From the NCBI GenBank assembly GCA_002270565.1, contig NQMI01000114.1:78009-142008 (forward strand): a stretch of 64,000 bases of DNA. Direction: 5' to 3'. The position numbers were made by a program, and so were the translations under genes. This stretch comes from Stenocarpella maydis. Its lineage: Eukaryota > Ascomycota > Sordariomycetes > Diaporthales > Diaporthaceae. Below the pieces are notes generated by a model, which saw only the letters and a list, made by a program, of their open reading frames with translations, did not search any database and had not been told where the DNA came from. Below, piece after piece: positions 55,213-64,000 of the stretch. Numbering within the stretch: the stretch's first letter is position 1; every line of letters begins with the position of its first letter.

Positions 55213-56517
55213 CCATGTACGCACTGAGAGCTGTGATATTCGGCCTGAAGCTGTGGCCCCTGCCCGGCAGTACTGGGGAGTCCTCCGATCGGAATCTCGC
55301 CCAAGACAGTTCAAACTCGACGTAGTAATCTTGAACCTTGATGAATTGACATCCCAGCAAGACACACGAGGCGTCTGGCTGTCGTTGCAACAGGGACCAG
55401 CGACGGAACATAGATGGGCTGGACCTCGGGAGGCTTTGAGGGTTGTTTGCGTGATGCTGAGAAGCAGGTCTTCTTGCACTTGGCGGGAAAACTGTTGCCC
55501 TCGCCTTGTTCTGGCTTGCCTTGAACATAATTCAGTGGTGTTGGCACATGCGCAGGCCCGTATATATGTATACATATGTACTCCGTATACAGTACTCGGC
55601 TCCGCACCTAGCAACCCATAAGAGGCGGAAGGGGGTTGTTCGGCAACAGACCACCCACGCTTTGTTCTGGCTCGCACAAATGAATCAAACGTGTATAAAA
55701 AGCTTCGGGCATTCGATCGGTTGCGCTTCTACATTTCCCAAGAGACATAGTGGCGATATTATGACGCTGCACCTGCATATATTTGTCATAGGTACGTGCT
55801 GGCCGTGTCCGGTGCTGAGGTCCAACGCGGCCAGAGAGGCCTCTCAGCCAGGACGCCTATGTATAGATGTGTTTTGGGGGACACTTGACTAGCCACGCGG
55901 CCTTTTTTGTCACGTCCTGTCGCTGGAAAAGGCCTGTATGGGCCTGATAGGGGCCAAAAAGGGCAAAAAGGATACATTGGGTTTCGGCCGCCCAGGTTGG
56001 ATCCAAGAAAAATGAACCGCCCTGGCTGGCTCGGGTGATCGATTCCAACCTTTGGTTTCAGCCTCAAGGATTTCTGTACTATCAGGCGGGTCAGCCTTTG
56101 TCCCGGAGCAGATCCTCGGGCCCAGCACCTCGGGTTGTGTTTTGATCCTGGAACATTTAAACCACCAAGAGCATGCACTTGAGAATTATGCAGACCATCT
56201 ACATTCTGGTGGTGGATGAGATGGTGTTTTGATGTGTTCATCTAGGGTACATAAGTACATGGGTACGTACTTATACGATGTACTGCACTGTCGAGGTCAG
56301 GGTTAGGGTTGGTTCCCACCCATCCCCCCCTCTTCTCCCTCAACCCTAACCCGGCCTTGCCATCCCGTTCACCACCACCAACTTCATATGTCCTCCTCCT
56401 TGCTGCTCCTTGCTTGACCAAAAGACAAGACGACGATAGACAAAGACAAACAAACCACGACCGCCTCCATAACCGGCCGCCCGCCGATTCCGAGCCTGCC
56501 TGCCTTTGCACTCCTCC
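55213..56517. other. Intergenic region right of the nested transposon
   Basis: Ordinary GC composition resumes immediately after the TA duplication. No gene supported. Two short TTAGGG/CCCTAA doublets occur near 56288 and 56343. Confidence 0.45.
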
Positions 56518-58265
56518 ATGGCATCCTCAGCCCGCAAGCGCCGTCTTGTCTCGCGGCCGACGTGAAAGCGACCGCGACCGTGACCGTGACCGTGAGCTGG
56601 CCTCCTGCCTGGGCAAGCTCGGAAAGGCCGTGGCCGCCGCCAACAAGCCCAAGGCCAGCAGCCTTCGGACAGTCCAGCGGGCCTTCGAGAGGCTTGTCGA
56701 CTCGTACATTGCGCACGTCGACCGAGAGCACGAGGAGCTGAGGGCCCAGAGGCGGCGGCAGCGACTCGAGCCCAATGTGGGGGAAGGAGGAGGAGCAACA
56801 AGAAGAAGAAGAGGAGTAGGTCGAGGCCCAGGTCGAGGTCGAGTTCGAAGTCGAGGTTGAGGACGAGGACGAGGACGACTATAGCGACTATGAAGACAAC
56901 AATGTCGATCACGCCATGACGGCCTTTGCAGCCTAGGTAATGCGAGCCGCAACAGACGTCGACCTCGTCCAGGACGCAATCTTCATCATCTCTGAAAAGG
57001 CCGTCAGCGAGGGCAAGGGCAAGCTGCGCAACCTCTCGCGGTCCACGGCCCGGCTCGCCAGCCTAGCGCACCGCAACTGCGAGGCCCTTTTCGCCCTCTT
57101 CTTTAGCGAGCCCATATTCCGTGTCAGGCGCCTCGTCGACAGCATCAGCGCCGCCATCATGGCATTCCCCCGCCACATACACGACGACGTCGAGTCTTTC
57201 CTCGCCTTCTACGAGCTGATCCTGCACGAGCGGGCCGCCCGCCTCCGCAGGGCAAAGGTAGCCAACACAACCCGCTCCATCTTCTGCTCCACCGCCCTCA
57301 CGCCCGCGCCTGCTTCTGCCAACCCAACTGGCCAGCTCAACATCACATATACCGACATCCAGGCAGCACGGGAACAGTATGAGTCGAGTGGCCTCTCTCC
57401 TGAGCGCCGGCTAGCTGCGCATGCCTGCTTAGAGCAGACAGACCCCCCATCGGTACACCATCGGTACTGACGAAACGGGTCCGACAAATACAGTTCTCAG
57501 AGGGGCTGGGCCGACAGGGACTGTAGAGGTCGAGGCTAAAGACAACGACCATCACGGACAAGCGCCCGGCGGTACCCAGCAGCAAGTCAACGACCCATTC
57601 CAAAACCCGCTAGCATCATCATCAGCAGCAGCAGAATCAGCAACGTCGTCAGGGTCACCACGTACTCCTTCACGTGAACGCCGTGTTAGGGACCGCGCCG
57701 AGGGCAGCATGGAGCTGGGCAGAGGAGGACAGGACCAGCTTGGATACAGCCCCGATGGCCCACTGCCTGACGATCAGCCTTCTTCACGCAGCAGCGCTCT
57801 ACTTCTTAGTCCACAACAACACCAACAAGATCATCATCATCAAGCCCGGCCCTGCGCCTCAGGCACCAGCAGCCTTTTGCCCTCGTCTGACTCAGGAGAG
57901 GGCGGTGAGCCTGCGTTCCGACTATCCCCCCTCTCCATCTGTCGCCGGAGCTGCACTACCACGGAGGCTGGCGCTACAGCAATGCTGGCTCGCCCGCGAC
58001 GAGCATCCCACCTAGCGCGTCTCCTACGCCTATGCCTAGGCTAAAACGCCGCCATGATGACTCCGGGGAAAATTCCGCTGGCGTGGATGCACGCGCGACC
58101 GATATGGCCGCTGCGGCCGAGCCTGTGTCGCCCAAGAAGTCGAGGCTGGAGGACGGCCAGTTATACGACCCGGAACCTGTGTATACGCCACCTGCGGCGC
58201 CTACTGCAGCCAGTAGCCCTTCGATGCCGGGCTGTGGGTCGGCGCGCAGTCTCGTGGCGACCTAA
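56518..58265 (+). pseudogene. Unrecognised gene region, apparently disrupted
   Basis: Several stretches look coding by composition but lie in different frames. ATG 56518 reads MASSARKRRLVSRP and stops; one base out of frame it continues ESDRDRDRDRELASCLGKLG and VQRAFERLVDSYIAHVDREH to about 56780. An acidic stretch follows (VEVEDEDEDDYSDYED) with two in-frame TAG codons, then MRAATDVDLVQDAIFIISEK to SIFCS (56940-57470). Ser/Gln-rich sequence in a third frame runs to about 57900, then MPRLKRRHDDSGENSAGV to SARSLVAT (58032-58265), with the basic motif SPKKSRLEDG. Introns could explain some shifts, but I could not build a clean model. The family is unknown. Confidence 0.35.
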
Positions 58266-58674
58266 GCCAGACAGATGTCGGAGGGGGGGGTTGCCTGTTG
58301 CTATGTCTGCCTTGTCGTATTGGTAATCACTGGTATGCCGCTTTGGCCGACATCGCACCCTAATGATGACGATGACGATGACGACGACACCGACCAGCAC
58401 CAGCACAATCACATGCACCCGCGTCATCAGCTCGACCGCTCTTGGTCAACACGGCGACCAGGGAATCACCGACATGGTAACTCGTTTCTGCGGAGCCACG
58501 GCCAGGCCGGCTCCATGCCCAATTACTGCTGCTGCTCGAGTCTGCGTGCTGCCGTGTGCGCAATAGAACCCATCACCTGTTGGCAGCGGTGCCTATGTTG
58601 TTGTTTTGGTCCTCTGTCTCCTTAGGAAAAGGGGCAGCAGCAGCAGCAACGTGGAGCAACCTCTGGAAGAGCCC

Positions 58675-59438
58675 ATGTCGCGTCGGCTGCTGGCGCTCTT
58701 GTTCTCTTCAGCCTGCGCGGCGTTCGATAGCAATCAAGACGACGACAACAGCGATGGCGGCAGCCCCCATGTTGGCAGCAGCACAGCTCGGGCCGTCGCC
58801 GACGCCGACGCCGACACCGACAGCCTGGTGAGAGTGTGTGCTCAAGCCTATGGGACTTAACGGTCGTCAGTCACGAGGCATCGACGGGATGCCATCTTGG
58901 CTCGGAGGACATGGCAACAGCCTACGACCAGGCAGCACGTGCACAGTCCCGCTACCAGCAGCTCATGGCAGCGCGCCCGGCCCGCCTGCTCGAGATCGCA
59001 GCCGCTACAGACGACATGCGCAACGCCGCACGCGCCGTCGACCGCACGCTCCTGCAGCTCCTGAGGCGGCGGCTGCCCGGGGCGCGCGGGGCGGTGCGCG
59101 GCCTGGACGAGATGGACGACCTCATGTCGTGGGCCGAGCGCGAGGGGATCCGGCGGGCCGTGTCGGGCCTGCTGGCGACGCCCTTCACGGCGGCGCAGCT
59201 GTGGCTCTGCGACGACGAGTCGCCCTTCTGCCGGGAGCAGCTCCGCTTCTGCGCCGCCCGCGCGGCCGTGGCGAAGGCCCTGCGGCTGGCCGTGCTGCAG
59301 CGGGACCTGGTGCGCGCGAGGGCCGCCCGCGACGACATAGAGGGCATATATAAGATGCTAGAGGGCAGGCTTATAGAGGCGCCCGGCTTGTCCTCACTGC
59401 CTGGTCTGGTTGGCCCAATGAGGGAGAGGGGCCCATAA
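58675..59438 (+). CDS. Hypothetical protein, possible last exons of the preceding locus
   Basis: ATG 58675 reads MSRRLLALLFSSACAAFDSN with a DDDNSD acidic patch up to a GTGAGA donor at 58828. A second block from 58911 (MATAYDQAARAQSRYQQLMA) to 59438 is Ala/Arg/Leu-rich and strongly helical, with GC-ending codons typical of genes here; it ends GLVGPMRERGP. Joining 58827 to 58908 keeps the frame, but the acceptor (CGGAG) is weak. No recognised domain. It may be the 3' part of the same disrupted locus at 56.5-58.3 kb. Confidence 0.4.
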
Positions 59439-61532
59439 GAGAAAGAGAGAGAGAGAGAAAGAAAGACTTTACTGTCGAGGACCGGGGGCAGGGGTAGGAC
59501 ATGTCGCGCTCTAAATGCTATCTATAGCTTCCGAAGTGCCACCAGACTATCCATCTGTCTAGGCCTCCGTGCCTCATCTATTTGCCTTTCCAGAAGCAGG
59601 AAGCTTGGCTATATAGAACGGATTCATCTCAGCTGGGGCATTTAGGAATGTCAGTTCAGTTAACATGAGGCAGGTTTGTAGTATATTTTCCTTCTTCTTA
59701 CGCTTTTAATTACTAAAAGCTAATTCTAAAAAAGAATATCTTATTAAAATTCTCCCCTTTTTAAATTTGTTCTTATTTATATAAAAAGTTCCTCTTATAA
59801 GCTGAGTTTTAATTATATAACATATTAATTAATTTTGTTATTTTTTAATTAAGCAATTTTATATATACTTTTTATATATTACCCCTTTAATTACTTATAT
59901 AATACCCCTTAAGAATATAAGATTTCATTAATTTATTTCCTTAAAACTTCTTTATCCCTTAATTCTATTTTACTTAAATACCTTTTTATTTATCTACCTA
60001 CTCTTAAGCCTATTAATTAAAATAATATTATTCTTAAAGCAGTAAATTATAAAGAAGAATTATAATGAAAAATAAGGCTTTTTTTTAATTTAATTTACAT
60101 CTACTAATACTTTAAGTAAGCTAAGTTTAATTGGAAATAATACTACTACTTTAATACTACTTATTAAATATCTTCAGCTTTTTAATTCAAAGAATTAAAA
60201 AGTATAAGCTTTAAGGCTGCCCTTTATTACAAATTTTAGAAATATGAAGTAAATATAATAATTTTCATTTTTTAATTTATACAAGATATAAAATAAAATA
60301 AATCAAAATTCAGAAGATAGTATCAATTTCTTTAAAGACCCTTTTAAAATATAAATTCCTAATAAAAAGCTAATATTCTTTTATACTTTTAAAGTTAAGA
60401 ATTTTAAGACTGATCTTTTTTTATAGTAAGAAATAAAAGTGTTATAATTATATAGAAAAGGTTATAAAAACTTCTAAAAAAAATACCCTTTATCTTTAAA
60501 TTTAAGTTTTAGTTAAATTAAAGAATTTAACAAAATTATATTATGAAAGACTTTTTAAGAACTCTTTATAATGTGAAGGGCTTTTTAATATAAAAATAAG
60601 AACTTTATATTAATTATATTCCATTATAAGCTAACTGCGATAGTACCTAAGGGACACACTCTGATGTCTAAGGAATCAGAATCAAATGCTAGGATGCAAC
60701 CCTGCAGGCCCTTAATAATGGAGTTAGCAATTATATAGGGTTAGGGTTAGAAACCTACTAACCAGGGTGGACCGATAGGACCGGTAGCGGTCTTGCAATT
60801 ACAGGGGTAGACTGCTTATATTACCAGTAGGTTTTATAGTTTATTACTAGAACTAGCTAAAGAAATAGACTATATAGGCATATATATATTGATAGTAAAT
60901 AGTATCTAGGTGAAATATCTCTTTAGTAGTTAATCTAAATATCTAAGCATTTATTTAGACAGCCTTATTAGCTCTTAATTGACTATACCTAACTATATAT
61001 TAATACATTTATAACTTAAAGAGCTTCTAAATATAAACCTATATACTAGGTCTATTAGCTAAAATCCTTAGTAATTATTATATTTAAATTACTCTCATTT
61101 AGATATTTATATAAAGATTATATAATATCTTACATGATTAATAAAACCTTTACTTTAAAAAAATCTAAAGTTAATAATTACAATATTATATATATTTCTA
61201 TTACCCCTTAGGAGTATTAGTAAATAGTAATGAATATAAATTATTTTCAAACTTTTATAAAGCAATACACTTATTAAAATAAAGAAATTACTAACTTTTA
61301 ATAGAAAGTTTATACCCTTGATATTACTATTAAAATTATTAATATGCTTATTCATAGTAGGGAGTTTATGAATCTTAATACTCTTATAGCCTATAATATG
61401 ACTTTAAAATAACTTTAAGTATACGTTATATAAGTTAAAGCCTACTAATAATTCTATGGATTAAATACTTAGGCTAGTAAGAAAAGAGTTATATATATAG
61501 CTTTTTTCTGAAAGAGATAAACCCTTATATTC
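59439..61532. other. AT-rich, RIP-like intergenic block
   Basis: After a GA-type microsatellite (59441-59465) the sequence becomes very AT-rich from about 59690. No reading frame of note. A less degraded island at about 60640-60830 contains AGGGTTAGGGTTAG near 60736 and may be the remnant of another element. Confidence 0.5.
60830..60960. repeat. Dispersed repeat, copy at 60.8 kb
   Basis: A stretch containing AGAACTAGCTAAAGAAATAG resembles 63890-64000 (ATAGCTAGCTAAAGAGATAG), including CTCTTTARTARTTAATC further on. Both copies are RIP-like. The parent element is unknown. Confidence 0.45.
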
Positions 61533-62138
61533 TGATGAATTTGTGCTATAGAATAGCATTCAGTTCAGCGTGTGTTTCGGCAGGGTCGCAGTGTGGTGCT
61601 CTGAGGCGAATTGGGACGATTGACAATGGTCTGGACAACTTTGTATTGAATTAAGTTGGGCTTCTGTAAGCCCTCCTTATATACCCTCCGACGTCGTCTC
61701 ACCCCTGGGCACGCTGCGGTCGGCTCTGGTGCAAATTTGCAAATGCCGGAAAATTCGCCCTTCCAACACACCATCTTTGGTTCCAAGCAGCCAGCCAACC
61801 ATAGCCCTAGCAATGCCCAAATTAAGTACATACAAACTTCAGAAATCAGGCTATCCAATGCACTAAGTCATATACTTTTTGGGTAAGAAATAAGGGTAAT
61901 GCAGAGGTCTGAATTAAGGTGCAAATGCAGGCCAAAATAATCGACTCACGGCCACCAAACTCATCTTGCGTCGTGCGTCACGCACAAGCGCACTGGGCGT
62001 ACTTAGGAAAACGCCGCTGACCTCGCAAGTCAGGGTACTCTTGCTAGGAACGTACTAGGGTAACTCTTACATACAAAAGTCTAGGGACACTCCTTGCACG
62101 AAGTACCAACAGCTGTCTGAGCGGCTTTCCGTTTAACA
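61533..62138 (-). mobile_element. 606-bp repeat, copy 2 (reverse orientation)
   Basis: Reverse complement of the repeat at 45802-46393, beginning TGATGAA and ending GTTTAACA. Internal sequence is nearly identical to copy 1, with a few substitutions and a small length difference near the TGTTAAAC end. Confidence 0.78.
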
Positions 62139-63180
62139 AATATATTAAACCTTCTGGGTGCTATATTTGGGCAAGAGAGTTTAGGTAATATAAAGCGGTA
62201 CGAATCTACTAATCTTTCTTAATACTCAGTTCTCTTATATTCTTTTAAGGAAATACACCCTAATTAATATTATTAAATTTAATTAAAATGAATTTCTAAG
62301 GCTTAGGATATAAATCCCCTTTAGTGGCTTTTCCAGGAACTGTATGGTAAGCTAGAGGTTTTATAGCTTTACTTATTGAATTAGTATATCCGGGAAAGGG
62401 GGTCCAAGATAATAGCCAAGTAATAAAGTAGCTTAGTTAGAGATTGAGGACCAGTCCTTATATCATACCTGCTCTATTGCTACTAAGTTAACTATAGGCG
62501 ACTTAAGAGGTAATCTGCCTTTGCATAATAGCAAAAACCTTTATTAGAAGTAACGAGGGCGCTATAGTTCTAATTAGAATTAAATGATATCAGAAGTATA
62601 AAGATTCACTCCCCTAAAGGTTAGCTAATAACTTATAATAAAATAGGGAATCTAGGCTCAAAAGCTAGGTAACTTTATAGTAGCCAAGAAACCTATGTTG
62701 CAAGCCTGTGGCTAGAAACTTATATTAATTGATATGGGGCAGACACTTAGTGAAAACGGGCCAAAAGGGGGAGTAAGAGGATAAAACCTCTATACACCAA
62801 AAAGGCACACATTCTGCTAGAGCCCTGATTAACCACGCCCCCGCAGAGGAGGCCGATAAAGGCTAAGAAGAGGAGGGCCCCTTGTAGCATATGCGCGAGT
62901 TATGAAGGGGAATAGAGGGTGCCTAAAAAAAGGAGGCCAGAGAAAAGAGGGCAAAAAAATATCTTCACATAGATATATATATACCATCCTGATAGATATA
63001 AATTCATAGGGTATAAAAAGATGATTCCTAGGACGAGAAATTTCTTCAAAAGCAATGCCCGGAAGGCTCCTTCTTATTAGTCTTGGAGGGGGGGGGGGAA
63101 TGCAGGGCTGGTTTTTCCTCCGGATTCCGAAACATGCCGGTTCCCCTAGACCCCGGAATATAGGACAGAGGATAAGCTAT
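62139..63180. other. AT-rich spacer between inverted repeat copies
   Basis: Lies between copies 2 and 3, whose TGTTAAAC ends face inward. Mostly AT-rich and stop-laden, with a purine-rich island near 62820-62960 and a G run at about 63088-63099. No domain recognised. Confidence 0.45.
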
Positions 63181-63772
63181 TGTTAAACGGAACCTCTCAG
63201 CAGGGCGCGTTGCCACTCTGCAAAGGAGTTTTTACCCTAGACTTCGTTGTAAGGATTTACCCTAGACTTCTTGTGAGTCAGGCGATTTCCGCTGAGTACG
63301 CCTAGTGCGTGCGCGACGTAAGATGAGTTTGGTGGCGTGAGTCGATTATTTTGACCTGCATTTGCACCTTAATTCCGCCTCCTGGCATTACCCTTATTTC
63401 TTTCAAAGTCTGTAAACTTAGTGGGCAATTAGACTTAGGCCTTTGATGTTCGAGTTGTGTATGTACCTTAATTTGGGCTTACAGGGGTCTTATGGTTGCC
63501 TGGTGGGGATGGACGCAACAGGAATGCGTGGTGTGTTGGAAGGGTGAATTTTCCGGCATTTGTAAATTTGCCCCAGAGCCTACCGCAGCGGGCCCAGGGG
63601 TGAGACAGGGTAGGAGGGTATATAAGGAGGACTTACAGAAGCCCAACTTAAATCAATACAAAGTTGTCCAAACCACTGTCATCAGTTCGCCGCATTCGCC
63701 CTCAGGCACCATACTGCGAACCTGCCGAAACACACGCTGGACTGAATGCTATTCTATAACACAAATTCATCA
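63181..63772 (+). mobile_element. 592-bp repeat, copy 3
   Basis: Begins TGTTAAACGGAACC and ends TTCATCA like copy 1, but is more diverged, with indels (for example TAGGAGGGTATATAAGGAGG retained near 63610). The flanks do not show a clear duplication. With copy 2 it could form the arms of a 2.2-kb inverted-repeat element (61533-63772). Confidence 0.7.
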
Positions 63773-63889
63773 GAACTAAATAATATAACCTAGGATTATT
63801 TACTATATAAGGAGGGATTACTTGGATTACTAGTAAGGTAGTAAGGTAAGTAAGCTAGTAGATTACTAAAATCACTAACTTATTAATAA

Positions 63890-64000
63890 GCTAGATATAG
63901 CTAGCTAAAGAGATAGATTATATAAACATATAATTATTACCGCTAGATAGCATAGCTTAAGATAGCTCTTTAATAATTAATCCAAGTATTTACCTAGGAA
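63890..64000. repeat. Dispersed repeat, copy at window end
   Basis: Partner of 60830-60960, running off the window. Confidence 0.4.

Noticed and set aside
44700..60750. The region as a chromosome end because of CCCTAA/TTAGGG motifs
   Set aside because: Only 2-3 units occur at each site, in both orientations and mostly inside LTRs; gene-like sequence continues beyond.
61656..61886. 76-residue frame repeated at 46040-46270 as a conserved gene
   Set aside because: Both copies are parts of the 592-606 bp repeat and the match extends through non-coding parts; the opposite strand is equally open. Identity reflects recent copying.

Overview
The window looks like nuclear DNA of a filamentous ascomycete (Pezizomycotina, probably a Sordariomycete). 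Support comes from GC-rich genes with 50-160 nt introns carrying GT donors and CTRAY branch sites, from fungal families (GH72 glucanosyltransferase, AA11 polysaccharide monooxygenase, Set3C-type SANT protein), and from AT-rich transposon blocks whose copies differ by C-to-T and G-to-A changes, the mark of repeat-induced point mutation (RIP). I cannot name the species.

Layout. 1-28 kb is ordinary gene space: the 3' part of a kinesin-4-like gene (+), a GPI-anchored beta-1,3-glucanosyltransferase (+), a shortened AAAP-type amino-acid transporter (-), HMG-CoA lyase (+) facing deoxyhypusine synthase (-), a very large SNT1/NCoR-like SANT protein (+) and a DHA1-type MFS transporter (-). 28-36 kb is a decaying zone: a small coiled-coil ORF, a TA-flanked TIR element (30001-30855), relics of two NTPase genes (DUF7708-like and DUF7025-AAA-like), a MITE-like element with long inverted repeats (31618-32227) inside the first relic, and a sequencing gap. 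36.6-37.9 kb holds an AA11-X278 chitin-active monooxygenase (-), followed by about 5 kb without a gene I can support.

43.06-55.21 kb is one nested transposon. A pogo/Fot1-type element, with 59-bp terminal inverted repeats and a TA duplication, has its transposase relic cut by a Ty3/gypsy LTR-retrotransposon complex. The complex is flanked by the 5-bp duplication TTATT; removing it and one TTATT restores the transposase frame. The complex has three LTR copies (446, 443 and 446 bp), one full set of gag-protease-RT-RNaseH-integrase relics on the minus strand, and two copies of an extra ORF on the opposite strand with its own small intron. A roughly 600-bp repeat, much younger than its surroundings, sits in the complex and twice more at 61.5-63.8 kb. 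Between these lies an unrecognised, apparently disrupted gene region (56.5-59.4 kb), then AT-rich DNA to the window end.

The housekeeping genes do not form a functional cluster. Shared themes are wall building and remodelling (glucanosyltransferase, AA11) and basic metabolism (leucine/ketone degradation, hypusine formation). The most unusual signals are the antisense spliced ORF of the gypsy element, the nested insertion that accounts for the whole 12-kb AT block, and the internally shortened transporter with a 7-nt microexon and a non-GT donor.
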